From the NCBI GenBank assembly GCA_017945845.1, contig CP072828.1:434001-498000 (forward strand): a stretch of DNA of 64,000 nt, written 5' to 3'. The notes under the pieces were generated by a model. The model had not been told where the DNA came from. It saw nothing but the letters and a program-made list of their open reading frames with translations, and ran no database searches. Positions 1 to 6,286 of this stretch are shown here, piece by piece (position 1 is the first letter of the stretch; each line of letters opens with the position of its first letter). This stretch comes from Carnobacteriaceae bacterium zg-C25. Lineage in GTDB: Bacteria > Bacillota > Bacilli > Lactobacillales > Aerococcaceae. The translations under genes were made by a program, and so were the position numbers.

Positions 1-689
1 ATGTGCGTTCTAATCCGGGTGGATTACTTGAATCGGTTAAGAAAATTGTAAACATCTTTGTTAAAGATGGCGACATCATGGTTGCTATGCAAGACAATGA
101 ATCGATTACGGCACATCGTGCATCAAAAGACTTTGGTACATTTAAAGTGACTGAACCCATTGCGGTATTAATTGATAACGGAAGTGCCAGTGCTGCAGAA
201 ATTTTTGCAGCAGCCATAAAAGAATTAGGTCGTGGTCAGTTGATCGGTGAAACATCGTTTGGTAAAGGAACGGCACAAACCATTCGTAATTTATCTAGCC
301 AAACAGGCATTAAAATTACATATTCAAAATGGCTAACACCTAAAGGGAATTGGATTCATCAAAAAGGTGTAGAACCAGATAAAGTGGTTAAATTGCCATC
401 ATACGCTTACTATGCGTATACTAATGTGAATACTTTACCACAATTAAATGATGCCTCTGACGAAATATTGAACATTCAAAAAATATTAGCAGCACTTGAT
501 TATAAAGTGTCGCTAACGGGTATATACGATGAACAAACGGCAAATGTCGTGGCGCAGTTTAATGAAGCAAATGGTATCAATCAAACAACATTCACTGCCG
601 AAACAGCCACTAAATTAAATGAATTGTTACGTCAAAAAGTTTCAACACATGACGTGCAGCTTGAAGAAGCGTTAAATCAATTGAAATAG
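1..689 (+). CDS. Carboxyl-terminal processing protease (S41 family), 3' part
   Basis: C-terminal part of a periplasm-side serine protease of the CtpA/S41 family; the gene begins upstream of the window, so the first GTG in frame (base 3) is an internal Val of the D-V-R-S-N-P-G-G motif, not a start. Visible are the S41 core with the nucleophile region NGSASAAEIFA (about residue 58 of the visible part), the catalytic Lys region SFGKGTAQ, and a C-terminal peptidoglycan-binding domain of the PG_binding_1 type (about residues 145-215, with LDYKVSLTGIYDEQT and FNEANGI). Family members are anchored in the membrane and trim or degrade exported proteins. It is followed after 14 bases by signal peptidase I, so both probably belong to one export-related operon. 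Family assignment is firm; the particular substrate is unknown. Confidence 0.93.
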   Translation, partial: VRSNPGGLLESVKKIVNIFVKDGDIMVAMQDNESITAHRASKDFGTFKVTEPIAVLIDNGSASAAEIFAAAIKELGRGQLIGETSFGKGTAQTIRNLSSQTGIKITYSKWLTPKGNWIHQKGVEPDKVVKLPSYAYYAYTNVNTLPQLNDASDEILNIQKILAALDYKVSLTGIYDEQTANVVAQFNEANGINQTTFTAETATKLNELLRQKVSTHDVQLEEALNQLK

Positions 690-703
690 AAAGGAAAGAT
701 ACG

Positions 704-1399
704 ATGGGACGACGATTTAAGGAAACAAACACTAAAAACAAAACAACACTAGAGAAAATTAAAGAATTTGTAATACTCATTAGTTCAATGTTGATGATTA
801 GTGTGTTGCTTCAAATGTTTGTCGTATCTAGCTTTACTATTAACGGTAGTTCCATGACACCAACACTTTCAGAAAATCAAAGTATGATGATGTGGAAATT
901 AAGTGCACCAAGTCGCTTTGATGTTGTTGTTATTGAAGCGCCAGATCAAGCGTATGAATATGATAAATCTGGGCAAATTAAAAAAGATTTGTTTGGTAAT
1001 GATGTGAAAAAATTGTATATCAAACGTGTCATTGGAATGCCCGGAGATACATTAGAGTATAAAAATGATGAATTGTATATTAACGGTAAAAAATATGATG
1101 AACCGTATTTAGATGCTTCAAGAAAAATACACCCAGCGCCATATATGCAAGATAGAACGTTGACGCAATATATGGAGTACGCTAGAACGGTGATACCTAA
1201 TTTACCGCAAGAAAATACACAATTAGCTGAAAAAAATGGGGTAATGGTTATTCCGGACGACTACTATTTTGTTTTAGGCGATAATCGCTTAAATTCAAAA
1301 GACAGTGAAGAATATGGATTGGTACATAAACGTTTATTTAAAGGGATTGTATTTTTACGCATATCGCCGTTAAATAAAATTGGAATTGCACCATTTTAA
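704..1399 (+). CDS. lepB: Signal peptidase I
   Basis: Membrane-bound type I signal peptidase (S26) that removes signal peptides from exported proteins. One N-terminal membrane segment (about residues 21-45) precedes the catalytic Ser in the motif GSSMTP (Ser50). The general-base Lys lies in KRVIGMPGD (Lys107), and the conserved GDNRLNSKDS box is near residue 196. At 231 residues it is longer than the usual 180-200 of Gram-positive SipS-type enzymes; the extra length lies between the Lys box and the GDN box (about residues 135-180). The start is supported by an AAAGGAAAG site upstream. It follows the protease gene closely and ends at a strong terminator. Confidence 0.95.
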   Translation: MGRRFKETNTKNKTTLEKIKEFVILISSMLMISVLLQMFVVSSFTINGSSMTPTLSENQSMMMWKLSAPSRFDVVVIEAPDQAYEYDKSGQIKKDLFGNDVKKLYIKRVIGMPGDTLEYKNDELYINGKKYDEPYLDASRKIHPAPYMQDRTLTQYMEYARTVIPNLPQENTQLAEKNGVMVIPDDYYFVLGDNRLNSKDSEEYGLVHKRLFKGIVFLRISPLNKIGIAPF

Positions 1400-1403
1400 T
1401 CAA

Positions 1404-1430
1404 AGGGAGGCGTTTGCCTCCCCTTATTTG
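1404..1430 (+). terminator. Rho-independent terminator after lepB
   Basis: Perfect 7-bp GC-rich stem GGGAGGC/GCCTCCC (1405-1411 with 1416-1422) with a 4-base loop, followed by a short T-containing tail. It closes the protease-lepB transcript. Confidence 0.75.
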
Positions 1431-1443
1431 TATCAAACTGTGT

Positions 1444-1471
1444 TTGACGGTATTCATGACAATCATACACT
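1444..1471 (+). promoter_or_regulatory. Probable sigma-A promoter of the PfoR-like gene
   Basis: TTGACG at 1444-1449 and TACACT at 1466-1471, 16 bases apart, lie just downstream of the lepB terminator and 35 bases before the next start codon. Confidence 0.5.
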
Positions 1472-1505
1472 ACTCAAAATAGGTTTAAAGAAAGGACAGT
1501 GATAC

Positions 1506-2537
1506 ATGAAACAAAAACTAATTACATTACTGAATGGAACATCACAAGGGGTTGTGATTGCACTCGTTCCAGCCGCCATTTTTTCTGAGGTGTTTAAATT
1601 GATTTCTCAATATTTCTTGCCGGCTAGTGCGGTTGTTCAAATGCTTCAAGCAACAAACGGGTTACTTGGTCTTGCGATTGGCGCCTGTGTTGCGCACGCT
1701 TTTAAATTAACGATGATTGAAATGATTTCTGTCGGATTTGCGACCTTTTTATCGGGTGGGGCATTAGCGTATCAGCAAACAGGAATGACACTTCGTGGCA
1801 CTGGTGATTTATTGACGATGATTGCAACGAGTGCTTTTTGTGTGATTCTTTTAAACTATACGCGTCAGTTTATTTCGCGCTATTCTTTATTGATGACGCC
1901 TAGTTTGCTTGTGATTTGTGGTGGTATATTCGGCTTAACCGTATTGCCGTATGGACAAATGATAACGAAAAGCATTAGTGAGTGCATTGCGTTTTTATTA
2001 TTATTAGAGCAAACGACAATGTGTATATTATTAGCGATTATTTTTGCGTATTTAGTCGTTTCACCGCTATCATCTGCCGGTATTGCCATAGCGGTCGGGT
2101 TATCGGGTATTGGAGCAGGAGCGGCTAATTTAGGCATTTGTGCCACAATGTTTTCGTTAGCGGTTGGGGGTAGACAAGTAAATTCTCTAGGGGTTTGTTT
2201 AGCGCATATTTTTGCCTCTCCTAAATTATCCATGACGAATATGATGACAAAGCCGATTCTATTTTTACCAATCGCACTACAGGCAAGTGTTTTAGGTGGA
2301 CTAGCCTCATTTTTTGCGATTCAAGGTACGCCGTTTAGTGCGGGGTTAGGGCTTATTGGATTAGTAGGGCCGATTGCACATTTAAGTCAAACATCACTGA
2401 CGGTAGTTAATGTCATGAGTGTAGTTGTTTTGTTTGGTGTGGTGCCATGTGTATTAGCGTTTATTTTTGATAATATTTTTAAAAAGCGATTGAGCATGAT
2501 TAAAGATAGCGACTATGCGGTTCACATTGCAGAGTGA
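1506..2537 (+). CDS. PfoR/PTS EIIC-like integral membrane protein
   Basis: Strongly hydrophobic 343-residue protein with about nine or ten membrane segments, matching in style the PTS_EIIC_2 family (PfoR, COG3641). The opening MKQKLITLLNGTSQGVVIAL and the glycine-rich internal segment with GIGAGAANLGICATMF are typical. Members resemble EIIC sugar-permease domains but stand alone without EIIA or EIIB domains; PfoR was named for an effect on perfringolysin expression in Clostridium, and its actual substrate is not established. It is a single-gene unit: own promoter upstream, hairpins downstream. RBS is GAAAGGA. Function beyond transporter-like membrane protein is inference. Confidence 0.8.
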   Translation: MKQKLITLLNGTSQGVVIALVPAAIFSEVFKLISQYFLPASAVVQMLQATNGLLGLAIGACVAHAFKLTMIEMISVGFATFLSGGALAYQQTGMTLRGTGDLLTMIATSAFCVILLNYTRQFISRYSLLMTPSLLVICGGIFGLTVLPYGQMITKSISECIAFLLLLEQTTMCILLAIIFAYLVVSPLSSAGIAIAVGLSGIGAGAANLGICATMFSLAVGGRQVNSLGVCLAHIFASPKLSMTNMMTKPILFLPIALQASVLGGLASFFAIQGTPFSAGLGLIGLVGPIAHLSQTSLTVVNVMSVVVLFGVVPCVLAFIFDNIFKKRLSMIKDSDYAVHIAE

Positions 2538-2707
2538 TACACGCTATACCACATAAGGATGATGGTTCATAAAAAGAGTTTCTATGATTTGGTGTTGGTG
2601 GGTTATCAATATGCTATCAGAACGTGTTAAATTGTATGATGTGTGAAAATATATTTTTATCGAAATTGATTTGTCGGGTATTTGTACCGCGTGACATCGA
2701 ACAATAG

Positions 2708-2744
2708 AAAAAGCCGTATCGTTACAGAAAACGATACGGCTTAA
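2708..2744. terminator. Bidirectional-looking hairpin downstream of the PfoR-like gene
   Basis: Perfect 12-bp stem AAGCCGTATCGT (2711-2722) with ACGATACGGCTT (2731-2742) and an 8-base loop. An A-run precedes it, so read on the minus strand it has a T-tail; on the plus strand the tail is weak. It sits between two convergent genes, 170 bases past the PfoR-like stop. Confidence 0.65.
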
Positions 2745-2777
2745 ATGAATTGATTAGTCGTCTGCTATTCAATTAAG

Positions 2778-2802
2778 TAAAAAACCACTCAAAAGAGTGG
2801 TT
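2778..2802 (-). terminator. Terminator of rpmB
   Basis: Stem AACCACTC/GAGTGGTT (2783-2790 with 2795-2802), loop of four A, with an A-run at 2778-2784 that becomes the T-tract on the minus strand. It lies just after the rpmB stop codon. Confidence 0.85.
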
Positions 2803-2810
2803 GTCATTTA

Positions 2811-2999
2811 CTATACACGTTCAACTTTACCAGATTTCAAAGCACGAGCTGAAACCCAAACTTTTTTAGGTTTACCATCAACTAAGATGCGAACTTTTTG
2901 TAAGTTAGCTTTCCAAGTACGACGAGAAGCGTTCAAAGCGTGAGAACGGTTGTTACCAGTTGAACTTTTACGTCCTGTTACAAAACATTGTTTAGCCAT
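2811..2999 (-). CDS. rpmB: Large ribosomal subunit protein bL28
   Basis: 62-residue ribosomal protein L28 of the 50S subunit: starts [21 protein letters not shown], has the basic [13 protein letters not shown] segment and the C-terminal [13 protein letters not shown] block. Length is normal for the family. The start is the ATG at 2999-2997, preceded by AAAGGAGG on the minus strand; the open frame continues upstream without a better start. It is monocistronic and divergent from rpmE2. Confidence 0.97.
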   Translation of the reverse strand: MAKQCFVTGRKSSTGNNRSHALNASRRTWKANLQKVRILVDGKPKKVWVSARALKSGKVERV

Positions 3000-3063
3000 T
3001 TGTTTATCCTCCTTTAACCATTTACTGTGAAGCGTATAAACACTTACATTCACATACCCTAGT

Positions 3064-3092
3064 AATTTAACATATATTTTTAAAAAATGCAA
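3064..3092 (-). promoter_or_regulatory. Candidate promoter of rpmB
   Basis: On the minus strand TTGCAT (3092-3087) and TAAATT (3069-3064) are separated by 17 bases, about 65 bases ahead of the rpmB start. Confidence 0.45.
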
Positions 3093-3146
3093 TAAAAAAG
3101 TGAGCACTTTCCAGTCAAAATGTGCAAAAATAATGACGTTTTTTTG

Positions 3147-3175
3147 TTGCATTTTTTATTATAAAATGGTAGTAT
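3147..3175 (+). promoter_or_regulatory. Candidate promoter of rpmE2
   Basis: TTGCAT at 3147-3152 and TAGTAT at 3170-3175, spacing 17. The following 80-base leader contains a short CTGGA..TCCAG hairpin and a CTGA..TCAG pair, so an r-protein leader structure is possible but not proven. Confidence 0.5.
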
Positions 3176-3255
3176 AGTGACGTTGTCTGGATATTGTCCA
3201 GCATATAAAACAACTCTGACTTAGCAAATAAATCAGGGCAAAAGGAGAAATAAAA

Positions 3256-3507
3256 ATGAAAAAAGATATCCATCCAAATTACCAACCAGTTGTATTTATG
3301 GATACAACAACTGGTTTCAAATTTTTATCAGGATCAACTAAATCTTCAAACGAAACAGTTGAGTGGGAAGATGGTAACACTTACCCATTAATCCGTGTTG
3401 AGATTTCTTCTGATTCTCACCCATTCTACACAGGACGTCAAAAATTCACTCAAGCAGACGGTCGTGTGGACAAATTCAACAAAAAATACGGTTTTTCAAA
3501 CAACTAA
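3256..3507 (+). CDS. rpmE2: Large ribosomal subunit protein bL31, type B
   Basis: 83-residue L31 of the zinc-free B type: the [16 protein letters not shown] start and [10 protein letters not shown] segment are present and the CxxC zinc pairs of the A type are absent. Known B-type L31 replaces the zinc form in the 50S subunit. RBS AAAGGAG precedes the ATG. The last codons and the terminator downstream are repeated exactly 840 bases further on (see repeat features). Confidence 0.97.
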   Translation: MKKDIHPNYQPVVFMDTTTGFKFLSGSTKSSNETVEWEDGNTYPLIRVEISSDSHPFYTGRQKFTQADGRVDKFNKKYGFSNN

Positions 3508-3561
3508 TTTACGTTGGAGTCATGCAAAAGCTAACATCTTTTATGGTGTTGGCTTTTTTTG
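3496..3561. repeat. 66-bp perfect direct repeat, copy 1 (rpmE2 end plus terminator)
   Basis: Begins at TCAAACAAC within the last codons of rpmE2 and runs through the stop codon and the terminator to its T-run. The identical 66 bases recur at 4336-4401. The arrangement resembles the left attachment site of an element that inserts at a gene's 3' end and restores it. Confidence 0.9.
3528..3560 (+). terminator. Terminator of rpmE2
   Basis: Stem AGCTAACA (3529-3536) with TGTTGGCT (3547-3554), one G-U pair, followed by seven T. An exact second copy stands at 4368-4400. Confidence 0.85.
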
Positions 3562-3579
3562 CGGTTGACCAAAAGGCTA

Positions 3580-3672
3580 TTAAAAATTGATGTATTTAGC
3601 AAAATTTTGAGCCTTAACGTCTAATGTTTTCAAAAATTTTAGTGATTGCTTTGAATATACGGTTTTTGTCAT
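3580..3672 (-). pseudogene. Truncated RelE-like toxin
   Basis: A 30-codon frame begins at the ATG 3672-3670, overlapping the antitoxin stop by one base (TAATG). It reads MTKTVYSKQSLKFLKTLDVK, then AQNFAKYINF and a stop. The N-terminal pattern YSKQ.LKFLK.LD is that of RelE/ParE-superfamily toxins, which are normally 85-100 residues, so about two thirds of the protein is missing. The break lies within about 20 bases of the left direct repeat. The truncated product lacks the catalytic C-terminal half and is presumably inactive. Family call rests on a short motif. Confidence 0.6.
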
Positions 3673-3875
3673 TATTGTATACCCAAATTATTCAATAATT
3701 CACTTTCTGTTATAAACTCTAGTTCGTTATTTTTGTACGCTTTAATCGCTTGTATTTCTTCATCAGTTAAATTGTCATCATCATTATTAATAATATAAAA
3801 AATATTAATTAATTGTGTTGCTTGTTCCTCCGTCATATCTTCAACGAGGTTTTGCAATAATTCTTTTTGTGTCAT
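3672..3875 (-). CDS. RelB-like antitoxin of a broken toxin-antitoxin pair
   Basis: 67-residue acidic protein beginning MTQKELLQNLVEDMTEEQA and ending in EFITESELLNNLGIQ, a tail typical of small antitoxins of RelBE-like modules. No DNA-binding domain is obvious from reading. RBS GGAGC lies 8 bases before the ATG. It is translationally coupled (TAATG) to the truncated RelE-like frame at its 3' end, which is the main support for the antitoxin call. With the toxin broken it probably no longer works as an addiction module, though it could still neutralise a related toxin elsewhere. Confidence 0.6.
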   Translation of the reverse strand: MTQKELLQNLVEDMTEEQATQLINIFYIINNDDDNLTDEEIQAIKAYKNNELEFITESELLNNLGIQ

Positions 3876-4190
3876 TTGTATAGCTCCTTTCTACATGATG
3901 ATAAAATTTTTTGAAATTCTTAACCATTTGAATAAACGCCTTATATTTATCTACAATTAATTTCTAGTGCATAATATCATTGTCTTGGTAAATTGGTAGC
4001 ATACTATCATATTTATAAACTAGTCATCAAATTAGATGGTAAAAGGTGTAGCATAAAAGTTTATATACAATAGTATTCACTTTTTATCATTTTAACATAA
4101 AACATTATCATAGCAAAAGAAAGTAAGTGCGCAACAAAGAATACGAAAAAAGAAAAATGTGAGATATGAATTGATTTATATAGATGGTAA

Positions 4191-4307
4191 GAAAGGGACT
4201 TGTATGCTATTAAATCTCGTATGAGAATGTGTAAAAGTGTAGAAACATATAAAACAAATAATCCGAAAGAATATGAACGTTTTGAAAAGATTGGATTTAA
4301 AATCTAA
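4191..4307 (+). pseudogene. Short coding-looking remnant, family unknown
   Basis: A 38-codon open stretch without a good start ends at TAA 4305-4307. It contains AIKSRMRMCKSVETYK and ends EYERFEKIGFKI, a composition that looks like the C-terminus of a real protein. A preceding frame (about 4157-4216, with ELIYIDGKKG) is in another phase, so a frameshift in an older gene is possible. I do not recognise the family. Confidence 0.3.
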
Positions 4308-4335
4308 GCTATGGAAATAGAAAAACTATCAAAAC

Positions 4336-4401
4336 TCAAACAACTAATTTACGTTGGAGTCATGCAAAAGCTAACATCTTTTATGGTGTTGGCTTTTTTT
4401 G
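4336..4401. repeat. 66-bp perfect direct repeat, copy 2
   Basis: Identical to 3496-3561, offset exactly 840 bases, including the last three sense codons and stop of rpmE2 and its terminator. Bases before and after it do not match copy 1, so the boundaries are sharp. Confidence 0.9.
4368..4400 (+). terminator. Second copy of the rpmE2 terminator
   Basis: Same stem, loop and T-run as 3528-3560; it is now placed directly in front of the promoter of the ABC exporter operon and insulates it. Confidence 0.75.
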
Positions 4402-4421
4402 TTATTTCAAATGGCTTTTTT

Positions 4422-4450
4422 TTGAAAACGAGACGACGGCATGATATGAT
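4422..4450 (+). promoter_or_regulatory. Promoter of the ABC exporter operon
   Basis: TTGAAA at 4422-4427 and TATGAT at 4445-4450 with 17-base spacing. It follows the second terminator copy and precedes the 12-codon leader frame by about 30 bases. Confidence 0.65.
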
Positions 4451-4482
4451 AAAATCATTATAAAAAAGGAGGTTGATGCGCT

Positions 4483-4521
4483 ATGAACACTACACGACTA
4501 AAAGGAGTTTTTAAAATTTAA
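4483..4521 (+). CDS. 12-residue leader peptide candidate
   Basis: ATG at 4483 is preceded by a full AAAAAAGGAGGT site at a good distance and opens a frame of 12 codons, MNTTRLKGVFKI, then TAA. It lies between promoter and first exporter gene. Very short frames with strong ribosome binding sites in this position are known as leader peptides in ribosome-mediated attenuation of resistance ABC transporters (for example bmrB ahead of bmrCD in Bacillus subtilis). A hairpin follows 11 bases after its stop. Regulatory role is inference. Confidence 0.5.
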   Translation: MNTTRLKGVFKI

Positions 4522-4532
4522 GTAAAGTGATA

Positions 4533-4555
4533 AAAAGCATGAGATAAATGCTTTT
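4533..4555 (+). promoter_or_regulatory. Hairpin next to the exporter ribosome binding site
   Basis: Perfect 8-bp stem AAAAGCAT/ATGCTTTT (4533-4540 with 4548-4555), loop GAGATAA, ending directly at the GGAGG that serves the next gene. It lacks a long T-run, so it looks more like a translational or antitermination element than a plain terminator. Confidence 0.45.
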
Positions 4556-4564
4556 GGAGGAATT

Positions 4565-6286
4565 ATGTTTAAAGAGTTATTTCAATTTATTAAGCGACGA
4601 AAGTGGGTCTATCTACTTGTTTTAGTTGCTATCATTGTAGAATTTATTGTGATGTTAATACCAACACGTATTATTCAAGAAACAATTGATAGTATTGCCA
4701 GCCAGACGCTAACAAAAGATAGATTACATACTCAAATATTGCTACTGTTAAGCATCACCGTCTTAGGTTACGTGTCGCAAAATATCAGTCTTCGGTTTTT
4801 ATTCAATGAATCAAATTTATACCACTATGAATTACGTAACCGCATGTACGGCAAAATGATTCACATGCGAACACCTTTTTACCAAAAGTTTCGTTCGGGT
4901 GATATGATTACACGCTTTACGAGTGATACCAATAGTATTGTTGAATTTCTTGGTTATGGTCTTTTATGTATCTTGTATTTTGTAGGCTATCTTGTTTTTA
5001 TTATTCCCGCTATGGCAGTTTTATCTCCGGTACTTACTGTACTAGCCGTTATTCCTATTTTTATTGCGGGGTGTGGTATATACTGGGTTGGCAAAAAACA
5101 GGATGACTTATATGAACAGACACGTGAAGCGGTATCTGGATTAAGTAATGAAATATTAGAAGTTGTAGAAGGCATTCGTGTTACACGCGCCTATGGAAAC
5201 AGCACTCTAGGACAAAAGCGTTTTCGTGATAAAACACATCAATTGCGTCAAAGAGCCTTTCATTTGAATCAATATACATCGTTGTATGGTCGTGTTGCTT
5301 TTACAGGGGTATCGATTAGTACCGCTTTAATTATTGGTGTAGGAGGTTATCTACTCACAATAAATCAAGTGACTATTGGGCAAGTGATTGCGGTGCAATT
5401 GTATTCTTTAACGTTGTTGGATCCGATGTGGATGGTTGCTGATGTGGCTCAAATTTATCAAACGAGTAAAGTATCGTTTCGTAAAATTATTGAGTTGGTT
5501 AATGAAACTGATGATTTGTCAATGGACGGTAATGTTCATTTAGAGGTACCAACGACAATTGAATTTAAAGGGTATCATTTTACGTACGCCAATAGTGATC
5601 GACCTGCTTTAAAAAACATCACGTTGACCTTGAAAAAAGGGCAAACGCTAGGTGTTGTCGGACAAACGGGAAGTGGTAAAACAACATTTGTGCGTCAGTT
5701 GTTGATGCAATATCCAGTAGGAGAAGGTGAATTTTTAATTAATGGTAAGTCTGTAAAAGACTATTCACGTGCATCCATTGAAAAACAATTAGGATACGTT
5801 CCACAAGAGCATGTTCTGTTTTCAAAAAGTGTGGAAGCAAACATCAAAATTGGTAAAAAAGATGCGGATATTTTAGAGTTGGCACAAGCCGTTGAAAGTG
5901 CGTCATTTACACAAGATTTAGAACGTATGAGTGATGGGATTGAAACACTTGTTGGAGAAAAAGGTGTGTCTATTTCGGGTGGACAAAAGCAACGGATTTC
6001 GATTGCGCGGGCATTGATTAAAGACCCAGAAGTGTTAATTTTAGATGATTCACTGTCTGCTGTTGATGCTAAAACAGAGACGGCGATTATTCAAAATATG
6101 CAAGTATTACGTCAAGGCAAAACGAATGTTATTGTCACGCATCGATTATCAGCCGTCATGCATGCTGATTGGGTAGTTGTTTTAGATGACGGTGAAATTT
6201 GTGAAGAAGGCACGCCACAACAACTCCTTGAGCGTAATGGTTGGTTTGCAGAACAATATCAAAAACAACAAATGGAGGAAGTATAA
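4565..6286 (+). CDS. ABC exporter, permease-ATPase half with degenerate Walker B
   Basis: 573-residue type IV ABC half-transporter: six membrane segments in about residues 15-290, nucleotide-binding domain from about 335. Walker A is GQTGSGKTT, the signature SGGQKQR is canonical, but Walker B ends LILDDSLS, so the catalytic Glu is replaced by Asp; the H-loop His is in VTHRLS. The partner gene has the mirrored set of defects. Together they form a heterodimeric multidrug-type exporter (LmrCD/BmrCD group) with one active and one degenerate ATP site. GGAGG lies close before the ATG, just after the hairpin. Substrate unknown. Confidence 0.93.
   Translation: MFKELFQFIKRRKWVYLLVLVAIIVEFIVMLIPTRIIQETIDSIASQTLTKDRLHTQILLLLSITVLGYVSQNISLRFLFNESNLYHYELRNRMYGKMIHMRTPFYQKFRSGDMITRFTSDTNSIVEFLGYGLLCILYFVGYLVFIIPAMAVLSPVLTVLAVIPIFIAGCGIYWVGKKQDDLYEQTREAVSGLSNEILEVVEGIRVTRAYGNSTLGQKRFRDKTHQLRQRAFHLNQYTSLYGRVAFTGVSISTALIIGVGGYLLTINQVTIGQVIAVQLYSLTLLDPMWMVADVAQIYQTSKVSFRKIIELVNETDDLSMDGNVHLEVPTTIEFKGYHFTYANSDRPALKNITLTLKKGQTLGVVGQTGSGKTTFVRQLLMQYPVGEGEFLINGKSVKDYSRASIEKQLGYVPQEHVLFSKSVEANIKIGKKDADILELAQAVESASFTQDLERMSDGIETLVGEKGVSISGGQKQRISIARALIKDPEVLILDDSLSAVDAKTETAIIQNMQVLRQGKTNVIVTHRLSAVMHADWVVVLDDGEICEEGTPQQLLERNGWFAEQYQKQQMEEV

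Larger units (their letters stand above)
3562..4335. mobile_element. Decayed 774-bp insert between 66-bp direct repeats
   Basis: AT-rich stretch bounded by the two 66-bp repeats. It holds an antitoxin gene and a truncated toxin reading leftwards, then about 300 bases with no recognisable gene (3876-4190), then a short coding-looking remnant reading rightwards (4191-4307). No integrase is left. The layout fits the scar of an integrative element or cassette inserted at the rpmE2 3' end, but a tandem duplication followed by insertion cannot be excluded. Confidence 0.55.

Noticed and set aside
1880-2233. 117-residue minus-strand frame within the PfoR-like gene
   Set aside because: Lies wholly opposite a well-supported membrane protein, has no ribosome site and no family resemblance.
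2559-2630. 23-codon frame MMVHKKSFYDLVLVGY after the PfoR-like gene
   Set aside because: A weak AAGGA is present, but composition and length give no support and the gap is otherwise non-coding.
4533-4560. Full transcription terminator before the ABC exporter
   Set aside because: The stem is followed by GGAGG rather than a T-run, so it is listed as a possible RBS-adjacent control hairpin.
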